DNA of 64,000 nucleotides from Trissonchulus latispiculum. Lineage: Eukaryota; Nematoda; Enoplea; Enoplida; Ironidae. Shown piece by piece: positions 1 to 11,278 of the stretch (position 1 is its first letter; every line of letters starts with the position of its first letter). Below the pieces are notes generated by a model, which searched no databases, was not told the origin of the DNA, and worked only from the letters and a program-made list of their open reading frames with translations. Location: the NCBI GenBank assembly GCA_030248195.1, contig JASAND010011438.1:40550-104549 (forward strand), written 5' to 3'. Both the position numbers and the translations under genes were made by a program.

Positions 1-400
1 TTTGAGGGCCAGTCGGTCTACCTTCCGGTTCCTCTCTTTCTCGCGTCCTTAGTCCTTCTCCTCTGAAACTACTAAGCCTGTTCCTATCACCGCGCATCTT
101 TGAGTGTGTGTTTGAACTGAGCATCAGCCTGTCTGAAAGTCTGCCGTCACCTTATCTGTTGTCTGTACTCGTTATTTACAATAGTGAGTTTGTTATTTTA
201 TGACTTATACCATTAAAATATACATAGTACTAAACGTCGTTCTCAACTGCTCATTTAACATAACTTGTGTAGAGTAGGGTTGAGCTGTGTCTAGGCGAGT
301 ATAGTAGGCAGTATCACTTTATCTTAAGTCCGAGCAACGTCTGCTAACTAAACCCTTCATAACCGTAGTAAGACGCTAGGAGTCTACATAGCCCTCTCCC
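1..400. other. Unassigned sequence
   Basis: I see no open frame, repeat pair or RNA-like fold that supports a call here. It abuts the truncated LINE to its right and may hold decayed retroelement sequence, but nothing shows this. Confidence 0.5.
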
Positions 401-1800
401 ATTTAGCTATTTCAGACCAGATGTATAGCACGCAACTGGTTACAACTGGATATATACCACAAGATTGGAAAGATGCAAATGTAGTGCCAATTTTTAAAAA
501 TAAAGGGTCTAGGAGCCAACCGGATAACTATAGGGATGTATCGTTGACATGTGGTGCAGCTAGACCGTTGGATTGGATTTTAAAGGTACTTTACGATCAC
601 ATTGTTTTGATAATAATATAGGTGCTCCTGCTCAGCATGGTTTCTGTAAGGGTAAATCGACTGTTACGAATCTGTTAAATGGACTACTGCTTTAGATAAT
701 CGTTTATGTACTGATGTGGCATATATTGATTTAAAAAAAGCTTTCAACTCAATTTCACTTCCTAAACTTAGAGTGAGATTGCAAGCTTATGGATTTCAAG
801 GGGATGTCTTAAATGTAGTATCTTCTTTTGTAAGTGGTAGACGTCAGAGAGTTAAGCCGCACGATGCCCATTCAACTTTTGTTGATGTAACTAGCGGGGT
901 TCCTCAAGGTTCAGTTGTTGGTCCGACTTTGTTTTTAATATATATTAATGAAATTTTAAACCTATTAGGTTCTGTGAATTGTGTTGCCTATGCCGATGAC
1001 ATGAAATTGTTTGCAGTTGGTACTGATAGAGATTTAATATTAAGTTCTTTGCTACAAGGGTTTTTTGAATGGGTTGAAAATTGGCAACTATTGGTCTCAT
1101 GGACTAAGTCCTTTGTTTTGTATATTGGAAGACAAAACGCAAAGACCCCTTACACTTTTAATGAAAACACTTTGCTGAATTCTGATGGATGCTCAGATTT
1201 AGGTGTGTGGGTTTTAGTCAAAATTTAAAGTTTGGAGTTCACATAAACCGTATTGCGAACAAGGCTTTATCAGTTTTGTCTATTATGTTACGAAGTTTTA
1301 CTTCGGATGACTTATCTGTGAGGATAAGACTATATAAAGCTTATGTGTTACCAATACTATCGTATGCATCTGAGATTTGGAATCCTTGGCTAAAACAAGA
1401 TATTGAAACAATTGAAAAGGTTCAGAAGAAGTTTTGTAACTCTATCTATGAATTTAGACATTTATCATATAAAGATCAGTGCGAAATCTTGGGTCTGGTT
1501 TCTTTAGAACTAAATAGACTGATCACTGATTTGACTTTGGTGTATAAGATTGTTTATGGACATGTTGGAATATCTTTTCAGTCTCTGTTTTCGTTATCAG
1601 CTAATGTACGTAATACACGGGGTCATCTATTTAGATTGGAAAAACCAAAATTTTCTTTAGATATTAGAAAGTATTTTTTTCACTAACAGAATAGTAAACT
1701 CATGGAATTCTCTCCCAGAAAATATTGTCTTAGCTAAAGATATAAAGACCTTTAAAGAGCTTTTATTTGAAAGCAGGCACTTACTTTTGCGCCATCTCAT
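401..1800 (+). pseudogene. Broken non-LTR retrotransposon reverse transcriptase (CR1/Jockey-like)
   Basis: This is the 3' two thirds of a LINE ORF2, the enzyme that copies LINE RNA at the target site. Reading across frames gives the usual order of RT blocks: WKDANVVPIFK followed by NYR and VSLT (from 421), QHGF near 636, YIDLKKAFNS (720-750), SGVPQGSVVGP (890-925) and the catalytic YADDMKLF (990-1013). The C-terminal part has Y..YVLPILSYASEIWNP near 1340 and then WNSLPE near 1710. The endonuclease domain and 5' end are missing. Frame changes near 610-700, at about 1200 and near 1685 break the frame, so it is a dead, 5'-truncated copy. The catalytic D-D residues of YADD remain. Clade assignment between CR1, Jockey and relatives is not settled by eye. 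Confidence 0.88.
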
Positions 1801-2660
1801 TGTATATAAATGGTAGATTAAGGAAGACAACGTATGTGCGTCTGATGTCTCAGTTTGTAAATGTCTTTAGTATATATGTTGCGCGTGTTTTGTGTTACGG
1901 ATGATTAAGCTTATACTTGAGTAAATCGATGTACCGTCCTTGTTGAATTTCTTCGGAGTAAATCTTTCTTTCTTTCTTCATGATAAATTTCCATCCATTA
2001 AACATGAGGATAAAATTTTTCACACGTTTCAAAGAAAGTTGAATTAAATTTAATTTTTCCTTTTTGGATAGCTTCATCTGGATTTTTAAATTTTAAATGA
2101 CATCTCTTCAAAATATAGAAATCTTGCTATTTGTTTCATCCATAATTTTTTAATAATTATGTTGCACTCTGCGCTAAATTACGTAATTCCTAAGGAAACA
2201 GCAAAAACATTCCATACGATTTAAACAATTAAAATAATTAGATCTGAGCTAAAACTGACATATAATTATAAAATCTTAACTGACAACGGTGCATCTAATG
2301 ATGAAACAGCGCCAAGGCTTCAATATATTATATACAACTTAGCATTAAGTATCTTCTATCAGTAGTTAAATTTAAAAAGGGAATCGGCGGGCGTGTGCTA
2401 CCTATTCTGATTTTCTGAATTATATTTGTAAGTATTTTTTCTGTATATTAATATTTATATATGTAACAATGAATTAACGATTATACATTAGACATTATCA
2501 TTATTAATTCTAAACATTTTAAGTAAGGAAATAGCGCCGCAGGCGAAAATTTTTGAGAAAATAGTATTCTGGCTGAAGTGAATGGCAATATTTCAAAAAG
2601 TTTAAAGAAATTTTGCGAAAATTTTCAAAATTTTAATAAAATTTTACCTTTTATGATAGG
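1801..2660. other. AT-rich unassigned region, possibly LINE 3' tail at its left
   Basis: The sequence directly after the LINE may be its 3' untranslated part. No target duplication or simple tail was found to fix the end. A short minus-strand frame at 1895-2077 is lysine-rich and shows no domain. Confidence 0.4.
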
Positions 2661-2667
2661 CCAAAAT

Positions 2668-2725
2668 TGGTTCCGGTTCCGGTTCCGGTACGTTTTCAAA
2701 AACCGGAACCGGAACCGGAATTCCG
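2668..2725. repeat. GGTTCC hairpin
   Basis: Three GGTTCC-type units (2670-2690) are mirrored by three GGAACC units (2702-2720) around an A/T-rich loop of about 12 bases. The arms can pair almost perfectly. The following ATCCCTA suggests this is the end of a TIR element, but its partner end was not found. Confidence 0.6.
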
Positions 2726-2790
2726 GTCGATCCCTAATATATAGAATGGTAAAAGCAGCTTAGCGAGTAGCAGAATTTTATTTCTCATCA

Positions 2791-3194
2791 CTATAGCGTA
2801 GCCAGAAAAAATTTCTCGGGGGGGGGGAATGCAAAAATTTTTCGGGGTGTATGGGGGGCTCAGAAGCTGAGAAATTTTTCTGTTTCATGACCTTCGTGGA
2901 ATTTTTACAAAGGATTCTTTCAAATCAAAAAACTACTTAAGGCCCACCCAGCACGTGTTCATGCGCTCAAATGATAGAGAACCTGATCAAAGTACTCCAA
3001 ATATGGCGTTTGATATTCATGATTCTGGGCTGCGAAACACGTATTATGCTGGAGCGATACACTTATTACATATATATGCGCTGAAGGCGCAAAAATGTTT
3101 TGAAAAATGGTCGTTGTACATATGGCACGGAAAAAATTGCTGGGGGTCTACAATTTCGGTGGGATTCCCCCCATTACCCCTGGCTACGCACCTG
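2791..3194. mobile_element. G-rich hAT-like MITE (low-confidence ends)
   Basis: The left end CTATAGCGTAGCCAG and the right end CTGGCTACGCACCTG are inverted copies sharing GCGTAGCCAG. The left subterminal part has an A-run followed by a long G-run, as in the elements at 4401 and 40629. About 400 bp, no transposase. I could not find a clean 8-bp target duplication, so the exact ends are uncertain. Confidence 0.5.
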
Positions 3195-3762
3195 ATCCTC
3201 ATAAAATTACCTACCCTCCTACCTAATACGGTAATACCTCAAAAACGGTTGTTATGATTTACATAAGTCAGTCATTTACACCAGTCCCACACCTCTCCTT
3301 CAAAGAAACAATGCTAGAAAACTCACAGCATGAGCCTATCTGCAGTACCAATTCTATAACTGGGCTTTTTATACGGACAGGGCGCGTCCTCCACTTTTTG
3401 GTTTCCCGCCCCCGCTCGATCCCTTCCCCACCCCGACGTTTTTGTGCTTTTCCCCACTCACCCAAGGCCAAGGGTGCCCAATTTTAAGGATATTTTAGGA
3501 TACATTTTCAGGTTTGTTTTTTTGGTCAAAGCCGAAGCATTTTTGGTCAAAATCCTTTACTTTGGTTCTCAAACGGAATTTTTGAGCACTTTTTAGCTTG
3601 GTCATAGCAGTATTATGTAGAGAACATGCAAATTCTACTGAAATTGTGGCAATTCTGGGCCACTTTAGGTTCTCCCCCTACATGTGGGGGTGCCCCGCAA
3701 CTTTTTTCGCCTAGAAAAAGGTCAGTATAATTTATATATATTACGCATATGCAGTTACTTAC
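3195..3762. other. Unassigned; inside the MSL2-like gene downstream intron
   Basis: This lies 3' (on the minus strand) of the second MSL2-like exon and should be intron if the gene continues leftwards. The open frames at 3254-3487 (+) and 3268-3471 (-) mirror each other and show no known domain. Confidence 0.4.
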
Positions 3763-5173
3763 GGAAGCTGTTCTCTGATATATTTCAGTGCCGAAAATAT
3801 ATACACAAATAGCAGCGTATGCCTCAACCAGGAGTCTAATATGATTATCTGGCTTAAAGCTATCAATGTCTCTGCAGTCAGCGCAGGAGCGATTTGGGCC
3901 AGGAAGCCGCAGCTTTCCCCCAATACAGCTCCGACAAACGTAATGCTGACAGGACGAACCCAAGCTAAACAGAAGACAGAAACCAAACTTACATTATAAT
4001 TAGTCCTGACTAAAGAAAAAGGAGGGGGAGCAAAGTTAAGCATTTTAGCATTTATATATACATAGTATGTATATATAAAGAAATAATGAAAAACGCCAGC
4101 CTGCAGTCACTAAGGCCGTAGCCTTAGTCCAAACAGGAGAGAGCCAATGGGCGCTGTGAGCGCTCTTACCCAGAGAGAACTAATCTCTGGAGCTCCTGCC
4201 TGGTTGTCCAGAAGAGGACAGCCAGCTCGGCTCTATCTGTGCTGCAACATAGCCAGAGAAGGTTTTATCAAAACCTCTCTGACTGTGCTATGCACAGAAA
4301 GAGGACTGCAGTGGCCAGCGGATCTCCGTATAGATACAAACAGCATTTACGTCAGCATTTACGTCACGTTCTTGACGTAGTATGTATATATATATGTATA
4401 CAGTAGCGTAGGTACAAAAAATTTTCAGGGGGGCGGTTTTGACCGAGGATTTTTGAGGGGGAGGGGGTAAAATTTTCTACTTTTACATGCACACAGCGCA
4501 TTATACTGCAAGTTGTCATATTAATTTATATAAGTCTTTTATGGTTCATGGTGTCGACTTGTTACAACTGAAAACGCTACCCAAACCCCAAACGGGGAGT
4601 CTGGGGGGGGCGGAGCCCCCCCAGAAGTTGAGAAAATTTTTAAATTTCGCCATTAAACGCTATTGAAACATTTAATTCTTTACAATGATTTATCAATTGT
4701 CTAACAACACTTTGTACCACATTTGCTATTTTCTACGTTTACTGTCTTGTCTGAAAACTCAAACTATTAAGAAGCTCCCATTAAGAACTGCGTATTCTGA
4801 TCATATCAACCAATTATGCCAAGGCTGATGATGTTGGGAATAACGCAGATAACAAAACTGCAAAGCAACTATTTATACAAACATTTGCTAGCATGCTTAA
4901 TGAAAAATAATAATTTTGATAATCTAAATAAATAGACAAAATTCGCGCCGGCAGGCACGAAAATTTTTTAATGGTATATATAGAAAATGCATCAATGTTG
5001 AGCTAATTTGAAGCATTAATGTACAATTTGTGCATGTTTCTAATAAAGTCAAACGCCCGCGCCCCGCGCGGGCGTAAAAGTTTTTGCCCAATTTTTTCAG
5101 GGGGGCAAAGAAGTTATTTCGGGAAGGGCGGCCGCCCCCCCGCATCTACGCTAGTATATATATATATATATAT

Positions 5174-5204
<31 letters not shown>

Positions 5205-6027
5205 TAAAGACAGTTTCCATAAGACGAAAGGACTTCAAAATGCAAAATCAAAATCACAAGCCCAGAGTCGATGTAGTAAATTACGTAGCTTCTTTAACCG
5301 TTAAAGAGTATACTGGCTTATTTTTAGGCAAAAACGTATACGTACGTATATGGGAGGCGGGGCGGGTTCCCCAAAATGGGGGGCAGTTTTGGAAAATAGC
5401 TTCGAATTTTTGAGGGCTTTATGTGTAAAAACTGCTAAAAATCGCAAAAAGACTAATTTTCAGTGGTTTTTAGGCTAAAACAGTGAGTTTCGTTAAAAAT
5501 ACAGTGAAGCTGGAAAAGTTTTTGAAAATATATATATATATATAGGGTAAAAATGGTAAAATTCTTGGGGTTATGGGGGAGGTCGGAATTTCATGAGGGG
5601 GGTCCTCGAATGGGGGCTCCTCCTCCACCCCTCCTCCTCAACTCCCCAAACTCCTCAACCCAAAAAAACAAGCCAGGTATATACAGTACCTTGCACCCAA
5701 ATGGTGACAGTTGGTGATAATTCGAAGTTCGCGAAGTTGACGGAAATCGCCGAAGTTGACGAAAATCGCTATCAATCTGCCAAAGTTCGTGAATTTCAGT
5801 TTTCGCCAACTGTCACAATTTGAGTGCAGGGTACCGTATACTATATCCAAAATAAAAAGTTAGACTTGCCATGAATGAGGATCTGATGGGAGATTATAGC
5901 ATACGTAGCAGGAAATCGACTGACGAAAATGCCTCAACGTTGTTGCAATATCTGACACAGCAGTGGGATTTTCGAACACTTCTCTGCACACCTGCGTATA
6001 GAGAGCATAAGCTTTGTCTTGATTCAT
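3763..6027 (-). CDS. MSL2: MSL2-like RING E3 ubiquitin ligase, first two coding exons
   Basis: MSL2 is the RING E3 ligase of the male-specific-lethal histone-acetylation complex; it acts in the nucleus and ubiquitinates histone and complex partners. Exon 1 (6027 down to 5870) starts MNQDKAYALYTQ and carries FRQSISCYVC. Exon 2 (3964 down to 3763) carries SCQHYVCRSC and SCADCRDIDSF. Together they give a complete C3HC4 RING: C40, C43, C58, H60, C63, C66, C80, C83, followed by an LLVEAYAAICVYI helix typical of the family. The exon 2 acceptor is a strong pyrimidine tract ending TTTAG and its donor is GTAAGT. The exon 1 donor is GCAAGT; only this GC donor keeps phase and the family's 14-residue gap between C43 and C58. 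120 residues are seen. The C-terminal CXC domain is not found, so further exons should lie leftwards or outside. MITEs sit in the intron at 4401-5156 and 5684-5836. Confidence 0.87.
4401..5156. mobile_element. hAT-like G-rich MITE in the MSL2-like intron
   Basis: The left end CAGTAGCGTAG and the right end CTACGCTAGTA are inverted, with 9 of 11 positions matching. Flanks TATGTATA and TATATATA could be an 8-bp duplication, but they are in TA-rich DNA. Subterminal parts are A/T runs followed by G-runs on the left and C-runs on the right. No transposase frame is present. Confidence 0.6.
5155..5203. repeat. TA then GT microsatellite
   Basis: A run of TA dinucleotides passes directly into a run of GT dinucleotides at the right end of the preceding MITE. 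Confidence 0.9.
5240..5683. repeat. G-rich dispersed repeat fragments
   Basis: GGGG-rich pieces at 5530-5650 resemble 42540-42670: both have GGTTAnGGGGGAGGTCG followed by a C-rich mirror and AAnAAGCCAGGTA. They belong to the same G-rich families seen at 14-16 kb and 35-44 kb. Ends are not resolved. Confidence 0.45.
5684..5836. mobile_element. Tc1/mariner-like mini-MITE (153 bp)
   Basis: TA dinucleotides flank an element whose ends are CAGTACCTTGCACCC on the left and, read inward from the right, CGGTACCCTGCACTC. Similarity of the inverted repeat extends through GTGACAGTTGG. The middle holds short repeats of CGAAGTTGACG/AAATCGC. TA flanks and CAGTACC ends fit the Tc1/mariner superfamily. It lies in the first intron of the MSL2-like gene, about 30 bp from the exon 1 donor. 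Confidence 0.75.
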
Positions 6028-6115
6028 GTATATATATAATAAAATAAATGGTAATTTATATATTACTAAAATGTACATAGACGGCATATCAACGCAATAC
6101 ATGTACGTATATATA

Positions 6116-6877
6116 CAAGAACAAAAAGTGCTCCTTCGTCGCATGTAAAATGCATATGAGTCTTCGTGACCAGGTTGTACATAAGCAAAAACTAGCCTGT
6201 AAAATACATATGAGTTTCGTAGGGAGGTTGTAAATTAAGGAAAACAAGTTGCAACCGCTTAACATATGAGCCTGTCCTACAACGAGGCTCATATTGGCGT
6301 ATGTCATAATACGAATAATTTGCAGATATATATTTTACTTTTATATAAATACATATGTACTGCATAAAGCTTTTCATTACAAATTGTCCTTCACATAGCT
6401 TGTTGATCAGTCATTATAGTGTGCATATGCTCAATGCGGTACGCCATGAGGCGCTCTGACTCACAGCCAAGTGGGAACGCATTCTGCGTGTGTATACTGT
6501 GAAAGTGTTTCGAGAATGCATTAGAGGTGTGCCATAGTGTTTCAGGAAACATCAGGTTGCATGTACAGTTCAGCTTGAGCAGTCGTAGTTCACTTCAGTC
6601 CATTTCTTCTGGGCCACAACGTCTATTCATTTTTCAGTAATGAGGATGAAGCTGAGGTTCTTTAATGAGGCTTTAATGTGGAATGCACTGTGACGCCAAT
6701 ATGAGCCTCGTTGTAGGACAGGCTCATATGTTAAGCGGTTGCAACTTGTTTTCCTTAATTTACAACCTCCCTACGGAACTCATATGTATTTTACAGGCTA
6801 GTTTTTGCTTATGTACAGCCTGCCTACGAAGACTCATATGTATTTTACATGCGACGAAGGAGCACTTTTTGTTCTTG
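6116..6877. mobile_element. Foldback element copy 1 (185-bp inverted arms)
   Basis: Arms 6116-6300 and 6693-6877 are inverted copies with only a handful of differences, separated by a 392-bp non-coding loop. Each arm has several CTCATATG units. At its inner edge each has a perfect 10-bp palindrome, ATATGAGCCT and AGGCTCATAT, around an 11-base loop. Total length 762 bp, one base from copy 2 at 9858. The left end is 89 bp upstream of the MSL2-like start codon, so it sits in the promoter or 5' UTR of that gene. No transposase and no clear target duplication. Confidence 0.85.
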
Positions 6878-6889
6878 TTTTCTATTATT

Positions 6890-7451
6890 TTATATATGTA
6901 TGCTCCTGAAGGAATGTATATAGATATCTTTCAACAGTAGCAAGCAAGCCAACCACAGCACTCCACAACCACTTTGAGCATGCAGTTCTATGACAAAATG
7001 TTGCTCAGCTCGCTCAGGGCTTTCATTTGGTACCAAATTTATATATGTATGCTCCTGAAGGTATGTTCAGATATCTTTCAACAGTAGCAAGCAAGCCAAC
7101 CACAGCACTCCACAACCACTTTGAGCATGCAGTTCTATGACAAAATGTTGCTCAGCTCGCTCAGAGCTTTCATTTGGTACCAAATTTGACTTGAAAAATT
7201 TCATTTTTGATCGAAAATCGCCTCCCCCCACCCCACCACAGCAGTCTACAGCCACTTTGAGCATGCAGTTCTATGACAAAATGTTGCTCAGCTCGCTCAG
7301 AGCTTTCATTTGGTACCAAATTTGACTTGAAAAATTTCATTTTTGATCGAAAATCGCCTCCCCCCACCCCACCACAGCAGTCTACAGCCACTTTGAGCAT
7401 GCAGTTCTATGACAAAAGTTGCTCAGCTCGCTGAGGGCTTTTATTTGGTAC
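6890..7451. repeat. Tandem monomers of ~135-145 bp
   Basis: Two units with CTCCTGAAGG and CAACAGTAGCAAGCAAGCCA are followed by two units with TTTTTGATCGAAAATCGCC. All share ACTTTGAGCATGCAGTTCTA and GCTTTCATTTGGTACCAAAT. Further monomers stand at 11590-11789, 12894-13040 and, inverted, at 39650-39835, so this array is part of a larger dispersed repeat. Confidence 0.85.
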
Positions 7452-8274
7452 CAAATTCGGGTGTGGGTAAAAACCAGCCCCAGCCCCAGCCCCAGCCTCG
7501 CACCAGCCTAAGAAAAACCAGCCCCTTCTCTCGCTGACCACTGTACACTTTAAACTAAGGACTTTAACACATAAATACGCATATGCGTGTAGACAACATA
7601 TAAGTGCATGCTCAGTCCGTATGCGTTAATTGTGCATTATATACAGTCATATAAAATACATAGGTGTATTGGACATTATATGATTTTGTACAATTGGGGA
7701 GTTCAAGGGAATTTATTTCCATTCAAAGAAATTAAAGAATAGAAGTTAAGAGTTTGAAGTTACCATGGGGCAGCTCGGAGAGCGCCCCATAATATGAGCC
7801 AAAAAGGTACATTGCGTGTTTTCAAAATGCTTAATTAGGCATAACTAATTAACGGTAAGGAATTGAGAGCTAATATTTACATTTTTGAAATCTCCAGGCC
7901 AAGAGCTTTCGAATGATACCAAACTTGCCCGGAAAAAATGAACTTTGAAAATTTTCACTTTTCAGACCTACTTTCTAAGTGGGGTTTTTTTTTCTCTAAT
8001 GTTTCTCCTTTACGCTTTTGGTACATTTTCTAGCACACTGATTTTTCACATGCCTTATGGTGGTAACCTTTACCTATTATTATCTTGTTAACAAAACCAT
8101 GAACCTGTTCACTATTGATTATTTTGGCCCAATTCGGCTCCTAGCGGTTTCTACAGACTGTCAAACATGGGGTTGCGAAGCGTTTGGACTTAGAAATTTT
8201 TCGAGGCCCCAACACAGAAAATTGTCAAAAAGTCGTCTAAAATGGCGTTTTTCGGCCATTTGGTGGTGCGCATA

Positions 8275-9700
8275 TATAGTAAATCGGGGTCGCTGAAAAC
8301 GATGAGCATATCGCCGAAACCGACGGATGTGACCCTCGGGCTGCATGGCGCCCGTGGTTCCTCGCCCAGGGTCAAAGTGGGGGAAAAGTACCCAAAAACA
8401 GCTAAAAACGACTATTTTTGGCCTTTCTGGAGCAGCCATATATAGTAAATCGGGGTCGCTGAACACGATAGGCATGTTTGCTTCTCCGTGTGGTGCCGCT
8501 ATTGCGCTGCACTGCGATGCGGCAGCCGCAGCGACGCTGCAGGTGCAGCACCGTACAGCACGCCCTGTAAATTGCAATAGACAAGTTGTAACTGCCTGAA
8601 AGCTTGCCCTTATATAGTAAATCGGGGTCGCTGAACACGATGAGAGTATCCTCGTCGCTGTGCGACGCTGCTATCGTGCTGCGCTGCGGCGCTGCAGGTG
8701 CAGCACCGTACAGCACGCCCTGTAACTTGAAATGGACAAGTTGAAACTGCCTGACAGCTTGGCCTTATATAGTAAATCGGGGTCGCTGAACACGATGAGA
8801 GTATCCTCGTCGCTGTGCGGCGCTGCTATCGTGCTGCGCTGCGGCGCTGCAGGTGCAGCACCGTACAGCACGCTCTGTAACTTGAAATAGATAAGTTGAA
8901 ACTGCCTGAAAGCTTGCCCTTATATAGTAAATCGGGGTCGCTGAACACGATGAGAGTATCCTCGCCGCTGTGCGGTGCAGCTATCGTGCTGCGCTGCGGC
9001 GCTGCAGCTACAGCACGCTCTGTAACTTGAAATAGACAAGTTGAAACTGCCTGAAAGCTTGCCCTTATATAGTAAATCGGGGTCGCTGAACACGATGATA
9101 GTATCCTCGTCGCTGTGCGGTGCTGCTATCGTGCTGCGCTGCGGCGCTGCAGGTGCAGCACGCTCTGTAACTAGCAATAGATAAGTTGAAACTGCCTGAA
9201 AGCTTGCCCTTATATAGTAAATCGGGGTCGCTGAACACGATGAGAGTATCCTCGTCGCTTTTCGGCGCTGCTATCGTGCTTTGCTGCGGAGCTGCAGGTT
9301 GCAGCACCGTGCAGCACGCTCTGTAACTTGAAATAGACAAGTTGAAACTGCCTGAAAGCTTGCCCTTATATAGTAAATCGGGGTCGCTGAACACGATGAT
9401 AGTATCCTCGTCGCTGTTCGGTGCTGCTATCGTGCTGCGCTGCGGCGCTGCAGGTGCAGCACGCTCTGTAACTAGCAATAGATAAGTTGAAACTGCCTGA
9501 AAGCTTGCCCTTATATAGTAAATCGGGGTCGCTGAACACGATGAGAGTATCCTCGTCGCTGTGCGGTGCTGCTATCGTGCTGCGCTGCGGCGCTGTAGCC
9601 GCAGCACGCTCTGTAACTTGAAATAGACAAGTTGAAACTGCCTGAAAGCTTGCCCTTATATAGTAAATCGGGGTCGCTGAACACGATGAGCATATTGTCG
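8275..9700. repeat. Satellite array, ten ~145-172-bp monomers
   Basis: The anchor TATAGTAAATCGGGGTCGCT recurs at 8275, 8441, 8613, 8768, 8923, 9068, 9213, 9369, 9514 and 9659. Spacings are 166 and 172 for the first two, then alternate between about 155 and 145. Each monomer has a GC-rich core with CTGCGGCGCTGCAG, able to fold, and an AT-rich half with AAGTTGAAACTGCCTGAAAG. Length differences come mainly from loss of an ACCGTACAGC-type segment. On the minus strand the monomers stay open for long stretches, a by-product of periodicity. Confidence 0.92.
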
Positions 9701-9704
9701 ACGC

Positions 9705-9765
9705 CATATCTGGTCTGGTTCAACTGGTTCAACCGTGAACCAGTTCCTGGTTCAAGTTGCTGGGG
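9705..9765. repeat. GAACCAGT hairpin
   Basis: GAACTGGTT and AACCAGTTC type words repeat in both directions within 60 bases and can pair as a hairpin at the end of the satellite. Confidence 0.6.
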
Positions 9766-9857
9766 TAGCATTTACTTTAACAGTATGCGTTAATGTTATG
9801 GTCAATAAACCATATTAACACATTACACATTCCCTCATTCCCAAAAATGAAATAGGA

Positions 9858-10620
9858 CAAGTAGGGAAAATGCTCCTTGCAGTCGCATGAAAAATACAAT
9901 ATGAGCCGGAAGGACAGCATTCAATTCGGGAAAAGACAAGATTTAAAATGTATAATATGAGCCAGCATTTACTTATGTAAAGGACAAGATTTAAAAGTTT
10001 AATATGAGCAGCTCCCTTTCTCGGGCTCATATTGACGCCGCACGGACAGCCCACAGGGAGTGGTTTCTCTCTATCTTCGTCGTGTTTTGCTCATATGATT
10101 CTGACAGAGCATTCAGTCAGACATATACTTTATTGAATACACCAGATCTGTGACAGAAGCTAATGGTATGACAGCTAGCTAATGGTATGTGCTGGCTGCA
10201 ATGACAAAAAGGACTTGCTGAAAAGTGCGTTGTGTAAAAATACCCCAGATTATGGTTGCGTAAATATATAATACGTAATTACGTAAATATATAGTGTGAT
10301 ATTATCAATAGTCTAAGTAGCATGTTAAGCTACTCTATGCAGGCTCCTGGGGGGCGGCTCTGAGCAGTCTATTTTTTACACTTACTCTGATTTTATACGT
10401 TGGCATCGATTAAGTTGCGTACATAACATCGTTCCCAAGGCGTCAATATGAGCCCGAGAAAGGGAGCTGCTCATATTAAACTTTTAAATCTTGTCCTTTA
10501 CATAAGTAAATGCTGGCTCATATTATACATTTTAAATCTTGTCTTTTCCCGAATTGAATGCTGTCCTTCCGGCTCATATTGTATTTTTCATGCGACTGCA
10601 AGGAGCATTTTCCCTACTTG
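9858..10620. mobile_element. Foldback element copy 2 (182-bp inverted arms)
   Basis: Arms 9858-10039 and 10439-10620 are almost perfect inverted copies around a 399-bp loop. The plan matches copy 1: outer GGAGCATTTT, three GGCTCATATT-type units at about 55-bp steps, and an inner palindrome AATATGAGC/GCTCATATT. The arm sequence itself is clearly different from copy 1. No coding capacity. Confidence 0.85.
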
Positions 10621-11278
10621 TAATATAATCGTTAAAAGTATATATCCCGTCAAGCTTGAAAGAATTACGAAATTATTCTGATGTAAAAAAATATATATAC
10701 AGTTTGGGAATTTCAAAATTTAAAATAGGATCCATTTATCATAAACCATTTTACTGGTTCCAGTTAATTCAAATTTCGAATTCGCAATTAATATGCCAAA
10801 CTAATGTTAACATAAATATTTAATAAAAAGTTAGTCCTAAAATAATTTTTAAATTCAAGATGTTTCAAAATTCAAGAATTTTAAAAAGTTTAAGCTTTAG
10901 TTACAAATTGATCAGAAATATATATCTTGCTACTGTCTCTTAAATTTCTGTGTTTATTGGTTTAATCTCCGATTATGTCCAGTTTTCAGTTAGGAGGGAG
11001 GAATAGTAAAATTGAATTTGAAGATTCAATATATACATAACAGAATAAAATGACTGAAAGCTTTGAAGTTTAGAAATTTTAGCTTTTAGCAGATTCATAA
11101 AGCGTACAGACTAAAAAAAATTAAAATGGCAGGAAATGAAATTGTATAAGTCATTGTGAAAATAAAGTTTCCAGGGAAAATATTGAAATTTCAAAATTTT
11201 GATCTTGTTCATTTGAATGTTTTGAATTTTGATCAAAATTATATACTCTGTAGGTATTATATATTAACGATTATATTA
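10621..11278. other. AT-rich interior of the 4.1-kb element
   Basis: No gene or clear repeat is seen. AAATTTCAAAATTT-type words are frequent. Confidence 0.5.

Noticed and set aside
1895..2077. Lysine-rich minus-strand ORF
   Set aside because: AT-rich composition makes it likely by chance; no splice sites or domain.
8161..9771. Chain of minus-strand ORFs with a recurring VFSDPDLLY word
   Set aside because: They arise from satellite periodicity; monomer length changes break frame freely and no start or domain is present.
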